DNA from: Pseudonocardia sp. DSM 110487
Lineage (GTDB): Bacteria > Actinomycetota > Actinomycetes > Mycobacteriales > Pseudonocardiaceae
Assembly (NCBI RefSeq): GCF_019468565.1
Contig: NZ_CP080521.1
Span: 186,001-250,000 of the forward strand
DNA: 64,000 bases
Reading direction: 5' to 3'
This document shows, one piece after another, positions 16,115 through 24,691 of the stretch (its first letter is position 1; the number at the start of each line of letters is the position of its first letter). The position numbers were made by a program, and so were the translations under genes. Below the pieces are notes generated by a model, which saw nothing but the letters and a program-made list of their open reading frames with translations, was not told the origin of the DNA and made no database searches.

Positions 16115-16651
16115 TCACGCCACCCTGGACTCGTCGGTTCGGCGCACGATCTCGTCGACGGTCTCGGCCACGGACAGCTCGGAGCTGTCGAGCCACAGCC
16201 CCACGCGCGGTGTCTCGGTGCGCAGCGACTGATCGAGCGCCTCCACCGTCCACGGGCCGTATGCCTGCTTGCCTCGCCGCGCCTCCCGCGCCGCCACGGC
16301 GTCCGGCCGCGGGGCGAGGACGACCACGTGCAGCGGCCGGGTGCGGATCGTCGCCACCATCCGCGGCAGCTCGTCGCCGAGCACGATGTCCTGGGCCACG
16401 ACCGTGAAGCCGGCGTCGGCGTACGTGTCGCACGTCCGGGCCGTGAGCAGGTGCCGTAGCCGCAGCTGACGGACCGCTTCGGGGCCTGCGTCCGGCGTCA
16501 TCTCGGCTCGGCCGCCGACGATCCAGCGGCGGAACTGGTCGCCGTGCACGTGCACGGTCCGACCGGGCAGCCGCTCGGCGAGGGTCTGCGCCACCGTCGA
16601 CTTGCCCGCCGCCTGGATACCGGTGACGAGGTGCACCGAAGCCGTGATCAC
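16115..16651 (-). CDS. P-loop kinase (zeta-toxin/chloramphenicol phosphotransferase-like)
   Basis: In this 178-residue protein the Walker A motif is GIQAAGKST at residues 11-19. HVHGDQFRRWIVGGR supplies a catalytic-type aspartate and arginines near 36-48. A conserved VVAQDIVLGDEL follows and an arginine-rich lid (AAREARRGKQAYGPW) lies near 120. These resemble small-molecule phosphotransferases that inactivate a hydroxylated substrate, but the substrate is unknown. It diverges from the MFS gene at 16772; a 15-bp inverted repeat lies between them. Confidence 0.75.
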   Translation of the reverse strand: MITASVHLVTGIQAAGKSTVAQTLAERLPGRTVHVHGDQFRRWIVGGRAEMTPDAGPEAVRQLRLRHLLTARTCDTYADAGFTVVAQDIVLGDELPRMVATIRTRPLHVVVLAPRPDAVAAREARRGKQAYGPWTVEALDQSLRTETPRVGLWLDSSELSVAETVDEIVRRTDESRVA

Positions 16652-16692
16652 GTTCTGGATCGTGCCAGGGAACGGAAATCGCTGGGATCGGA

Positions 16693-16707
16693 TAACCGAT
16701 GCGGTTA
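16693..16707. promoter_or_regulatory. Inverted repeat in divergent promoter region
   Basis: TAACCG-ATG-CGGTTA forms a perfect 15-bp inverted repeat between the P-loop kinase start (16651) and the MFS start (16772). Size and location are what one expects for a dimeric repressor operator, although no regulator gene is adjacent. The surrounding GATAACC could be part of a -10 element for the MFS gene. Confidence 0.4.
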
Positions 16708-16771
16708 ACCTCCCGACGTGCCTGGTTGACGCACTCTCCCGCCTCCCGCCCGCCCGCTCGCCCGTCGCATC

Positions 16772-17929
16772 GTGGGGTGGGCGCTTGTCAGCGACGTCGT
16801 CCCGCTGTACCCCCTGTACGCGCTGCTGTTCACGGCCACGGGGCTGTCCGTCGCGCAGGTCTCAGCGCTGTTCGCGATCTGGTCGGCGGTCGCGGTGCTC
16901 ACGGAGGTGCCGTCCGGCGCGCTCGCAGACCGGTTCTCCCGGCGTTCGTGCCTGGTGGCGGCGGGGGTCCTGCAGGCCGCCGCGTACGCCACGTGGGTGC
17001 TGATGCCCGGCTTCGCCGGGTTCGCGCTCGGCTTCGTGCTCTGGGGGTTCGGCGGATCGCTTGTCTCTGGTGCGAAGGAGGCACTGCTCTACGACGGACT
17101 GGCCGCGGCCGGGGCGAAGGAGCACTACGCGCGTGTCGCGGGCTGGGTCGCCGCGATGGAGTTGGTGGCCCAGCTGCCGGCGGCGCTCGCGGCCACGTGG
17201 CTCTTCGTCGTCGGCGGGTTCCCGATGGCCGGGTGGGTGAGCGTGGGCACGTGCCTCGCCGCCGCCTGCGTCGCCGCGACCCTGCCGGAACCGTCCCGCC
17301 ACGACGACGGTGACGGCACCCGCTACCTGGCGACGCTGCGCTCCGGCGTCAGGGACGCGACTCGTAGCCCCGGCGTCTGGCCCGTATTGCTGGCCGCCGC
17401 CGTCCTCGCTGCCTACGACGGCGTCGAGGAGTACTTCCCGCTCCTGCTGGCGGGATGGGGCATTCCCACCGCGGCCGTCCCGCTCGCCGCCGTCCCGATC
17501 GTGCTCGGCGGGACGGCGGGTGCCGCGCTCGGGGGAGCGGCCGCCCGGCTGCCCGCGTGGGCACTGGCGGTGATCCTCGGGACGGCGATGGTGCTCCTCG
17601 GGGTCGCGGCCGGCGTGATCGCCGTCGCCGCGTTCTACGGCGGCTATCGGGCGGTGCTCGTGGTCCTCGACGCGCGGCTGCAGGAGCGGATCGCGAGTGC
17701 CACGCGCGCCACCGTGACCTCCGTGGCCGGGCTGGGCACGGAGCTGGCGACGTTCGCGGTGTACGCGGCATGGGCGGCGGGCGGAGCGCCGCTGCTCGCC
17801 GCGGGAGGCCTGCTGATCGCGGCGGCGCTGCCGGTGCTGCTGCGGAGACGGGTGGCGGGTAGCGGCGCCCCCGGTATGGCCGCCACCCGCCGGACCGAGG
17901 AGGGCGCTCGCCCGCCGGGAGATTCGTGA
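16772..17929 (+). CDS. MFS transporter
   Basis: The 385-residue protein has about eleven to twelve hydrophobic spans. The MFS motif A appears as SGALADRFSRRSCLVAAG after the second helix, and the periplasmic-side GFGGSLVSGAKEALLYDGLA is typical of a subgroup of actinobacterial permeases. Start is the GTG at 16772; an in-frame stop occurs about 40 bases upstream, and no strong ribosome site is visible. The first helix looks short, so the true start or N-terminus is uncertain. Substrate unknown. Stops seven bases before the convergent Rieske oxidoreductase. Confidence 0.78.
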   Translation: MGWALVSDVVPLYPLYALLFTATGLSVAQVSALFAIWSAVAVLTEVPSGALADRFSRRSCLVAAGVLQAAAYATWVLMPGFAGFALGFVLWGFGGSLVSGAKEALLYDGLAAAGAKEHYARVAGWVAAMELVAQLPAALAATWLFVVGGFPMAGWVSVGTCLAAACVAATLPEPSRHDDGDGTRYLATLRSGVRDATRSPGVWPVLLAAAVLAAYDGVEEYFPLLLAGWGIPTAAVPLAAVPIVLGGTAGAALGGAAARLPAWALAVILGTAMVLLGVAAGVIAVAAFYGGYRAVLVVLDARLQERIASATRATVTSVAGLGTELATFAVYAAWAAGGAPLLAAGGLLIAAALPVLLRRRVAGSGAPGMAATRRTEEGARPPGDS

Positions 17930-17935
17930 TGCGTG

Positions 17936-19438
17936 TCACTCACCCGGCGGGATCCGCCCGGGCAGCGGCCGCACGGCAGGCCCTTCCAGCACCTCGCCGT
18001 CGACGTCGAACCGCGAGCCGTGGCACGGGCAGTCCCAGCTGTTCTCGGCGGCGTTGAAGCGAACGAGGCAGCCAAGGTGCGTGCACCGCATCGAGACGGC
18101 GTGCAGGCCACCGTCCGGGTCGCGGTACACCCCGGTGCGCTCGATGCCCGAGCGCACCACACCCGCCGAGCCCGGCGCGAGCTCCTCGGCGGAGGAGATC
18201 CGTCCCGGCATCAGCCGGTCGCCGACAAGGTCGGCTCCCACCTTCGCGTTCAGGCGCGCGAGCCGCGGCAACGCGCGCAGGGAGACACGGTGCGGGCTGA
18301 ACACGTCCGTGCCCTTGCCCCCGCCGATCTGCTCGGACAGGATCGCCGCTGCCATCGTGCCGCCGGAGAGCCCCCACTTCGAGAAGCCGGATGCCACATA
18401 CATCCGTGAGTTGCCAGGGGTGTAGGTCCCGATCATCGGGGTGTGGTCGTATGGCGTCGGGTCCTGGGCCGACCAGCGGTGCGTCACCTGTTCCACGTCC
18501 CAGTGCTCGCGCAGGTGCTCCTCGACCGCGTCGTAGCAGGACCGGTCGACACCGCGCGCCCCCGTCGGGTGGCCGCTCCCGAGCACGATCATCAGGTCGC
18601 CTGCCGACCGGTAGGACCACGTCCGCGGGCCGACCGTGATCGACATTCCCTTGACGGGCTCGCCGCGCACGCGCGCGGCCACGCAGTACGAGCGGCTCGC
18701 CTCCATCCGGGCGAAGTACAGCCCCCGATCCCAGACCGGGTAGTGCGTCGCGACGACAACCCGGTCGCCGGTCAGCGGGCCGCGCGTGGTCTCGATCCGC
18801 ACCGGGCTGCCCTCCGCGACGCTCAGCGCGCGGGTGTTCTCGAACACCCGGCAGCCGTCGCCGTCGACGGCGGCGGCGAGCCCCGCCACGTACTGCACCG
18901 GGTGGAAGGCCACCTGGTCGCGCAGCCGGGCCGCCCCGGCCACCGGGTAGGGCAGGTCGACCGACGCGGTCATCTCGACCGGAAGTCCCGCCCGCTGGGC
19001 CGCCTCGAACTCGCGCTCGACGTCGGAGAGTTCCGCGTCCCGCACGGCCACGGTGAACGCGTCACGGCGCCGCAGGTCGCAGTCGATGCCCTCGTCCGCG
19101 GCGAGCTCGGCCACCAGTTCGACGGCGGCGAGGCTGCGCGCGGCGTACTCGTCGGCGACCTCCGAGCCGCGGGTGCTCGCGATCGATGTCAGCACGGTGG
19201 ACTGGAGGGCGGTCACCTTGGCGGTGTTGTTGCCGCTGACCCCGGCGCCGACCCGCCCGGCCTCCACGACGGCCACCCGGGCACCGCGCCGCTTGAGCAG
19301 CAGCGCTGTGGTCAGGCCGGTGATCCCGCCGCCGAGCACGAGGACGTCGAAGGTGCGCTCGCCGGACGGGGGTGGGTAGGCCGTGCTCGGCAGCGCGGCG
19401 AGCCACAGCGACTGCGCGGCGGTCGTGGTGGATGACAC
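17936..19438 (-). CDS. FAD-dependent oxidoreductase with C-terminal Rieske domain
   Basis: The 500-residue two-domain enzyme has an N-terminal DAO-type FAD domain with FDVLVLGGGITGLTTALLL near residue 28 and VAVVEAGRVGAGVSGNNTAK. The C-terminal Rieske [2Fe-2S] domain has C452-T-H454-LGC and C470-P-C-H473 as cluster ligands. This fusion is found in actinobacteria and takes electrons between a flavin substrate and the iron-sulphur centre; the substrate is unknown. It is complete and starts MSSTTTAAQSLW. A small hypothetical gene lies 48 bases upstream on the same strand. Confidence 0.87.
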   Translation of the reverse strand: MSSTTTAAQSLWLAALPSTAYPPPSGERTFDVLVLGGGITGLTTALLLKRRGARVAVVEAGRVGAGVSGNNTAKVTALQSTVLTSIASTRGSEVADEYAARSLAAVELVAELAADEGIDCDLRRRDAFTVAVRDAELSDVEREFEAAQRAGLPVEMTASVDLPYPVAGAARLRDQVAFHPVQYVAGLAAAVDGDGCRVFENTRALSVAEGSPVRIETTRGPLTGDRVVVATHYPVWDRGLYFARMEASRSYCVAARVRGEPVKGMSITVGPRTWSYRSAGDLMIVLGSGHPTGARGVDRSCYDAVEEHLREHWDVEQVTHRWSAQDPTPYDHTPMIGTYTPGNSRMYVASGFSKWGLSGGTMAAAILSEQIGGGKGTDVFSPHRVSLRALPRLARLNAKVGADLVGDRLMPGRISSAEELAPGSAGVVRSGIERTGVYRDPDGGLHAVSMRCTHLGCLVRFNAAENSWDCPCHGSRFDVDGEVLEGPAVRPLPGRIPPGE

Positions 19439-19486
19439 GAGAGCCTCCCGGATGTCGGCTCCCGTCTTTACCCCGTGATCGGGGGG

Positions 19487-19717
19487 TCAACCAGCGTCGT
19501 CGTGGTCCGGGTCGCGCAGCCGGTACTCGCCGCCGTGGCCTGCCACCTCGTGCAGGTCGTAGTGGTGCACGATCTTCGGGCCTTCGTGCAGGTGCACGTA
19601 GCGCACGGTGCCGGGGGCCGGGTCGGACGGCTCGCGGGTGTCGACGCGACCGTCGAGCGGGCCGCCGACGAACCAGTACACGTCCGGGCCGTCGGCGAGG
19701 GAGTGCTCCGCGCTCAC
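19487..19717 (-). CDS. Small conserved hypothetical protein
   Basis: The 76-residue protein starts at GTG 19717, preceded by GAGGAGGT. It contains VYWFVGGPLDGRVDT, a motif of small actinobacterial proteins sometimes found near phages or mobile DNA, and ends HGGEYRLRDPDHDDAG. There is no signal peptide or TM helix. The many His, Asp and Glu residues suggest metal binding, which is inference only. It precedes the Rieske gene on the same strand. Confidence 0.65.
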   Translation of the reverse strand: MSAEHSLADGPDVYWFVGGPLDGRVDTREPSDPAPGTVRYVHLHEGPKIVHHYDLHEVAGHGGEYRLRDPDHDDAG

Positions 19718-19855
19718 GCGACCTCCTCGGTGGGGTTCCGGGGACATTCGCACCACGGTAAGGCCACTCACGGCACCGTGCGAGATCCGTGCGAGGAGCG
19801 TCAGCGCGCGGCGGGACGGTGGGGTCGTCCGGAGATGACGATCGAGAGGAACACC

Positions 19856-20737
19856 ATGTCCCAGCACGACCGCTCGCCCGTCACCGTGATCGGCCTCGGT
19901 GCCATGGGCACCCGGATCGCCGAGGTCCTGCTCGCGGGCGGGCACCCGACCACCGTCTGGAACCGCACCCCCGGCCGGGCCGACCCGCTCGTCGCACAGG
20001 GTGCGGTCGGATCAGGGGACGTCGCCGAGGCGATCACGGCGAGCCCGCTCGTCATCGTGTGCGTACTCGACTACGCCGCTGCTCGCGAGATCGTCGAACC
20101 CGTCGCTGGCGAGCTCGCCGGGCGCACCGTGATCCACTACACCACTGGCACGCCGCGGCAGGCCCGCGAGATGGCCCAGTGGGCGGCCGCGCACGGCATC
20201 GAGTACGTCGACAGCGGCATGATGGCGACCCCGCCGATGATCGGAAAGGACGGCGCGCGCTTCCTCTACAGCGGTTCGAAGGACGCGTTCGAGCGCTACC
20301 GGTCCGGCCTGGAGCTGCTGGGGACGGCGGAGTACTTCGGCGAGGACGCCGGGCTCGCCTCGCTCTACGACCTCGCGCTCCTGTCGGCGATGTACGGGAT
20401 GTTCGCGGGCTTCTTCCACGGGGCCGCGCTCGTCGGGAGCGCCGGGGTCCCGGCGGCGGACTTCGCCGGACAGGCCGCGGCATGGGTCACCGCCATGACG
20501 GCGGGCCTCCCGTACGACGCCGCGTTCATCGACTCGGGCGACTACACCACAGCCGACGAGCAGACCATCGCGTTCAACAAGTCCGGCTTCGACACGATCG
20601 TGCAGGCCAGCAGGGAGGAGGGCGTCGCCGTCGACCTCGTGGCGCCGCTGCAGGCCCTGCTCGCCCACCAGGTCGCGGAGGGCAACGGTGCCGCGAGCTT
20701 CGCGCGGGTCTTCGAGGGGATCAGAGCGGGTCGGTGA
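19856..20737 (+). CDS. NAD(P)-dependent imine reductase/beta-hydroxyacid dehydrogenase-like
   Basis: This 293-residue protein starts at ATG 19856 after GAGAGGA. The Rossmann motif is VTVIGLGAMGTRIAEVLLAG. The segment DSGMMATPPMIGKDGARFLY is the type seen in bacterial imine reductases, and the C-terminal half is helical for domain-swapped dimerisation. Imine reductases and their beta-hydroxyacid dehydrogenase relatives use NADPH on small carbonyl or imine substrates; the canonical lysine of the hydroxyacid enzymes is not obvious. It converges on the M18 peptidase with a 17-base overlap. Confidence 0.75.
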   Translation: MSQHDRSPVTVIGLGAMGTRIAEVLLAGGHPTTVWNRTPGRADPLVAQGAVGSGDVAEAITASPLVIVCVLDYAAAREIVEPVAGELAGRTVIHYTTGTPRQAREMAQWAAAHGIEYVDSGMMATPPMIGKDGARFLYSGSKDAFERYRSGLELLGTAEYFGEDAGLASLYDLALLSAMYGMFAGFFHGAALVGSAGVPAADFAGQAAAWVTAMTAGLPYDAAFIDSGDYTTADEQTIAFNKSGFDTIVQASREEGVAVDLVAPLQALLAHQVAEGNGAASFARVFEGIRAGR

Positions 20738-21980
20738 GGAACGCGGTGGCCGCTGCGGCGAGGTGAGCCGGATCCTGCACCCCGCACAGCTCCCGCGCGG
20801 AGTGCATCGAGAGCACCGGGATCCCGACGTCGACGGTGCGGATGCCCAGCCGGGTGGACAGGATCGGCCCGACGGTGCTTCCGCAGGGCATGGTGTTCTT
20901 GCTGACGAACACCTGCGTGGGGGTGCCCGAGTCCCGGCACGCGCGGTGCCACGCGGCCGCGCCGGGGGCGTCGGTGGCGTAGCGCTGGTTGGCGTTGACC
21001 TTCAGCGCCGGTCCGCCGTTCGGCACCGAGCGGTGGTTCGGGTCGTGGTGGCCGAGGTAGTTCGGGTGCGCGGCGTGGGTGACGTCCACCGAGAGGCAGC
21101 GGGACGCGGCGAACGCGGCGCCGCGCGCGTCGAAGCCGCCCGCGAGCCGGGTGAGCACGGTCTCCAGCAGCGGACCGGCGGCCCCGGTCGCGGAGGCGCT
21201 GCCGATCTCCTCGTGGTCGAAGCCGACGAACACGGGGATCACCCCAGCCGCGTCGTCGGCCGCGGCGAGCAGGGCGCAGATGCCCGAGTGCACGGACGCG
21301 AGGTTGTCCAGCCGCGGGCCCACCAGGAGCTCCTCGTGCTCGCCCAGCCGGGCGGGCGGGGTGAGCTCGTGCACGACGAGGTCGTGGGCGGCCACCTCGG
21401 CCGGGTCGATGCCTGCCTCCGCGGCGAGGAACCCGATCAGGTCGCCCTCTGCGGGGGCGCCCAGTCCCCAGACGGGCAGCAGGTGCTCCTGGGGGTCCAG
21501 CTTGAGGCCCTGGTTCACCTGGCGGTCCAGGTGTATGGCCAGCTGCGGCACCCGCAGCAGCGGCCTGCGCACGTCGACGAGCACGACGGAGCCGTCGAAG
21601 AGGGCGAGGCGGCCCGCGAGACCGAGGTCGCGGTCGAGCCACGAGTTCCACAGCGCGCCGCCGTAGACCTCCACCGCTACTTGCCGCCACCCGGCCGACC
21701 CGGTGTCGGGCCGCGGCTTGACCTTGAGGGTGGGCGAGTCGGTGTGCGCGGCGAAGATCCGCATGGGCGTTCCGGGCGGGGCGCCCTCGGGCATGAACCA
21801 GGCCAGCAGCGTGCCGTCGCGCACCAGGTAGCGGCCGCCGGGGCCGTCCGCCCAAGGCCCGGCCTCCGGCTGCTCGGTGAAGCCGGCTTCCCCCAGACGG
21901 CGCACGCCCTCGGCGACGGTGTGGTACGGGGTGGGCGCCGCGGTGAGGAACGCGGCGAGATCCTGCGCGAGATCGCTCAT
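20721..21980 (-). CDS. apeB: M18-family aminopeptidase
   Basis: The 419-residue protein starts MSDLAQDLAAFLTAAPTPYHT. Family motifs are FAAHTDSPTLKVKPRP near residue 80 (first metal His), FVGFDHEEIGSASATGA (Asp, Glu, Glu) and a terminal DVGIPVLSMHSARELCG with the last metal His. M18 enzymes use two zinc ions to remove acidic N-terminal residues from peptides in the cytoplasm. Size is as expected. It diverges from the GMC oxidoreductase at 22001, and its 3' end overlaps the imine reductase. Confidence 0.9.
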   Translation of the reverse strand: MSDLAQDLAAFLTAAPTPYHTVAEGVRRLGEAGFTEQPEAGPWADGPGGRYLVRDGTLLAWFMPEGAPPGTPMRIFAAHTDSPTLKVKPRPDTGSAGWRQVAVEVYGGALWNSWLDRDLGLAGRLALFDGSVVLVDVRRPLLRVPQLAIHLDRQVNQGLKLDPQEHLLPVWGLGAPAEGDLIGFLAAEAGIDPAEVAAHDLVVHELTPPARLGEHEELLVGPRLDNLASVHSGICALLAAADDAAGVIPVFVGFDHEEIGSASATGAAGPLLETVLTRLAGGFDARGAAFAASRCLSVDVTHAAHPNYLGHHDPNHRSVPNGGPALKVNANQRYATDAPGAAAWHRACRDSGTPTQVFVSKNTMPCGSTVGPILSTRLGIRTVDVGIPVLSMHSARELCGVQDPAHLAAAATAFLTDPL

Positions 21981-22000
21981 CACCAGGCATCCTCCCTGAT

Positions 22001-23410
22001 GTGTACGACGTGGTCGTGGTGGGCGCCGGTTCCGCGGGCTGCGCCCTTGCGGGCCGGCTCGCCGAGGACGCTGGGCGTCGGGTGCTGCTGCTCGAGGCAG
22101 GGCCGGTGGCGGCGCCGCCGGACTGGCTCGACGGGGCCAGGCCGGGGCACCCACTGAACTGGTCCTACGCGGCCGAGCTGCGGCCCGGCCACACCGTGAG
22201 CGTGCCGCGCGGCCGGGTGGTCGGCGGGTCGAGCGCCATCAACGGCGCCAACTGGGTGCGCGCCACCCCCGCCGACGCCGCGGGCTGGCGCGTGCCCGGC
22301 TGGTCCTGGCCCGACCTCCTCCCGCACTTCGTCCGGTCCGAGCACGACCTCGACCTCCCGACCGCACCCGGCCACGGCGACCGCGGCCCGGTCCCCGTCC
22401 GCCGCCCCGCCGGGCAGTTGCTCCACCCGGTGGCGGAGCGGTTCCTGGCCGCCGCGCAGCGGATCGGCCACGGGCTGGAAGCCGACAAGAACGCGGGCGC
22501 CCCGCCGGGGGCCGGGCTGGTGCCGAGCAATGCCGGGGACGGCATGCGCACCTGCGCAGCGAGCGCCTACCTCGTCGGCCACCCGAACCTGACCGTGCGG
22601 GCCGATGCCCCCGCGGCCCGGGTGCTGCTCGACGGCGACCGCGCCCGCGGCGTCGCGCTGCTCGACGGCACGGTCGTCGAGGCGGGGGAGGTGGTGCTCG
22701 CCGCAGGCGGCGTCGCCACCCCTCACCTGCTGATGCTGTCCGGTATCGGGCCTGCCGACATGCTGCGCGCCGCGGGCGTGCCGGTCGTCCTCGACCTGCC
22801 GGTGGGGCAGGGCTTCACCGACCACCCAGCGGTGTTCGTCCCCTTCACCACCAGCGACCCACCCGCCCACCCGCACACGCCGGGCAGCCAGGCCGCGCTC
22901 GACTGGGACGCCGGCGCGGATCCAGGAGGCGATGTCGAGGTGCTCGCGTTCGTCCGGCCCTTCACCCCGGCAGGCGAGCTGCACCTGATGTGCATGGTGG
23001 CGAGCCCCGACAGCCGCGGGACGATCACCCTCACCGCCCCCGATCCGCGCGTCCGGCCGCGGATCGACTACCGGTACCTGCGCACCGAGCACGACCGCCG
23101 CCTCCTCCGCCACGCCATCCGCACCGCCGCCGAGCTGCTGCGGGCCGGCGTCGGCACGCGCGTCGCGCCCGGCGGCGACGTGCTGGGCAACGATCGCGCG
23201 CTCGACGGCTGGATCGGCGCCCACCTCACCACGGCCGTGCACATGTCGGGGAGCGCCGCGATCGGGCCGGTCGTCGACCCGCAGCTGCGCGTCCACGGGA
23301 TCGCCGGGCTCCGGGTTGCCGACACCTCGGTGCTGCCGATCGCTCCCCGGCGCGGCACGGCCGCCACCGCGGTTGCGATAGGGGAGAAGGCCTCACAGCT
23401 ACTGTCGTGA
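22001..23410 (+). CDS. GMC-family FAD oxidoreductase, MftG-like
   Basis: In this 469-residue protein the FAD-binding glycines are in YDVVVVGAGSAGCALAGRLA (residues 2-21), the second signature is PRGRVVGGSSAINGANWVRA, and the catalytic histidine lies in TTAVHMSGSAAIG. The second active-site position reads APRRGTAATAV, without the usual Asn/His, as in mycofactocin-associated GMC dehydrogenases (MftG). It probably oxidises an alcohol and passes electrons to mycofactocin or a quinone. No other mft genes are in the window. A hairpin terminator covers its stop. Confidence 0.8.
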   Translation: MYDVVVVGAGSAGCALAGRLAEDAGRRVLLLEAGPVAAPPDWLDGARPGHPLNWSYAAELRPGHTVSVPRGRVVGGSSAINGANWVRATPADAAGWRVPGWSWPDLLPHFVRSEHDLDLPTAPGHGDRGPVPVRRPAGQLLHPVAERFLAAAQRIGHGLEADKNAGAPPGAGLVPSNAGDGMRTCAASAYLVGHPNLTVRADAPAARVLLDGDRARGVALLDGTVVEAGEVVLAAGGVATPHLLMLSGIGPADMLRAAGVPVVLDLPVGQGFTDHPAVFVPFTTSDPPAHPHTPGSQAALDWDAGADPGGDVEVLAFVRPFTPAGELHLMCMVASPDSRGTITLTAPDPRVRPRIDYRYLRTEHDRRLLRHAIRTAAELLRAGVGTRVAPGGDVLGNDRALDGWIGAHLTTAVHMSGSAAIGPVVDPQLRVHGIAGLRVADTSVLPIAPRRGTAATAVAIGEKASQLLS

Positions 23411-23449
23411 GTGGATACGCGAGCTATAGCACGCGTATCCGCTCACGAC
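23404..23449. terminator. Long bidirectional hairpin terminator
   Basis: An 18-base arm at 23404-23421 pairs with 23432-23449 with one G-U pair, leaving a ten-base loop that contains its own GCTATAGC palindrome. It lies at the stop of the GMC gene and before the convergent arylamine acetyltransferase end at 23456. It can stop both transcripts. There is no run of T, as is usual for intrinsic-type hairpins in high-GC actinobacteria. Confidence 0.75.
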
Positions 23450-23455
23450 TCCGGC

Positions 23456-24232
23456 TCAGCAGGTCGCGAGTACGGGCACGCGCTCGGCCCACTGGCGATC
23501 CAGCACGATCCCGAAGCGGTCGGCGAGCAGCGCCCACTCCTCGGCGGCGGAGACCTCCCGCTCCGTTCGCACCCCGCGGTCGAGCTCGGCGAAGACGCCG
23601 TTCACCAGTGAGATCCGGCCGGTCGGGGTGGCCAGTGCGGCGAGCCGTCGGCCGATGAAGTCCGAGCCGGGGTCGTACTGCTGGTAGCGGTTGCGGTCGG
23701 CGAAGTCGGCGAGTTCCCGCGGCTGCGGCGTCCAGGCCCAGCCTCGTTCCCACCGCCCGTCGCCGCGGCGCTCCGTGATCCACCACAGGTCGCCGACGCG
23801 GTACACCTGCACCCTGCCGTGCACCCCGGGGCGTCGTGGCACGGGCTCCGTCCACCGCGCCCCGTTGCCGACGTCGACGATCCAGCTGCCGTCGACGGCG
23901 TCCACCAGTAGCCGCAGGTGGTCGGCGTCCCGGCCGCGGGTGCCGTCGTCGTCGAGGGAGAACGCCCCGACCATCGTGACCGCGAAGCCCAGCTCCCGCA
24001 GCAGCACCCCGAACAGACCGTTCAGCTCGTAGCAGTACCCGCCGCGACGCCGCTGGACGATCTTGCGTTCCAGCGCGGCCGGCTCCAGCGAGATCGCGAC
24101 CCCGGTGTGGATGTCGTAGTCCTCGAAGGGAACGGACCGCACGTGCGCCCGGTGCAGAGCGGTGAGCGAGGCGCTCGTGGGAGCGGCCGGGCGGGCGGCC
24201 CCGATCCGCATGAGGTAGGCGGCGACGTCCAT
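23456..24232 (-). CDS. nat: Arylamine N-acetyltransferase
   Basis: The 258-residue protein has a clear thiol-protease-like triad: C67 in RRGGYCYELNG, H105 in DADHLRLLVD and D120 in IVDVGNG. The start MDVAAYLMRIGA is the usual one. NAT enzymes move acetyl or propionyl from CoA to arylamines and hydrazines; in mycobacteria NAT affects cell-wall lipids and cholesterol breakdown. The Nudix gene lies 33 bases upstream on the same strand and may be co-transcribed. Confidence 0.9.
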   Translation of the reverse strand: MDVAAYLMRIGAARPAAPTSASLTALHRAHVRSVPFEDYDIHTGVAISLEPAALERKIVQRRRGGYCYELNGLFGVLLRELGFAVTMVGAFSLDDDGTRGRDADHLRLLVDAVDGSWIVDVGNGARWTEPVPRRPGVHGRVQVYRVGDLWWITERRGDGRWERGWAWTPQPRELADFADRNRYQQYDPGSDFIGRRLAALATPTGRISLVNGVFAELDRGVRTEREVSAAEEWALLADRFGIVLDRQWAERVPVLATC

Positions 24233-24265
24233 GAAGGCAGCCTCCGACCTGAACCGGGGTTCAGG

Positions 24266-24685
24266 TCAAGCAGATTTCCCGTCCAGGAGCCCCGCGTCGA
24301 GGCAGCGGCCGAGCGGGTCGAACAGCTCGGCCCGGCGATCTCGCAGCTCGGCGGGCGTGAGCCAGGCCAGCGCGGTGGCCTTGTCCAGCTCGCGCAGCTG
24401 CGCCTCACCGCCGAGCCGGGTGCAGCCGATGAAGAGCGTGACGTAGTGCCGCCCGATCTCGGGCATCGGGTCGTCCGTGAAACCCAGCCGGACCGTCGGC
24501 CGCACGACGAGCCCGGTCTCCTCGAGGGTCTCGCGGACGGCGGTGATCTCGGGCGACTCGCCGAACTCCTGGTGGCCGCCCGGCAACCCCCACGTGCCTG
24601 CCCCGTGAGCGCCCGCCCTGCGCAGCACGAGGACCCTCCCGCCGTCGCGCACCACCGCGCCGACCCCGACCTGAACACCCGCCAC
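24266..24685 (-). CDS. Nudix hydrolase
   Basis: This 139-residue protein starts at GTG 24685 (VAGVQVGVGAVV). The Nudix box is complete: GGHQEFGESPEITAVRETL followed by EETGL, with the catalytic Glu residues present. GTWGLPGGH precedes it as in NTP-cleaning and ADP-ribose-type hydrolases, which cut nucleoside diphosphates linked to X. Substrate unknown. Its start lies seven bases from that of the divergent M3 peptidase, so the two promoters must overlap the coding ends or be leaderless. Confidence 0.87.
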   Translation of the reverse strand: MAGVQVGVGAVVRDGGRVLVLRRAGAHGAGTWGLPGGHQEFGESPEITAVRETLEETGLVVRPTVRLGFTDDPMPEIGRHYVTLFIGCTRLGGEAQLRELDKATALAWLTPAELRDRRAELFDPLGRCLDAGLLDGKSA

Positions 24686-24691
24686 GGACCT

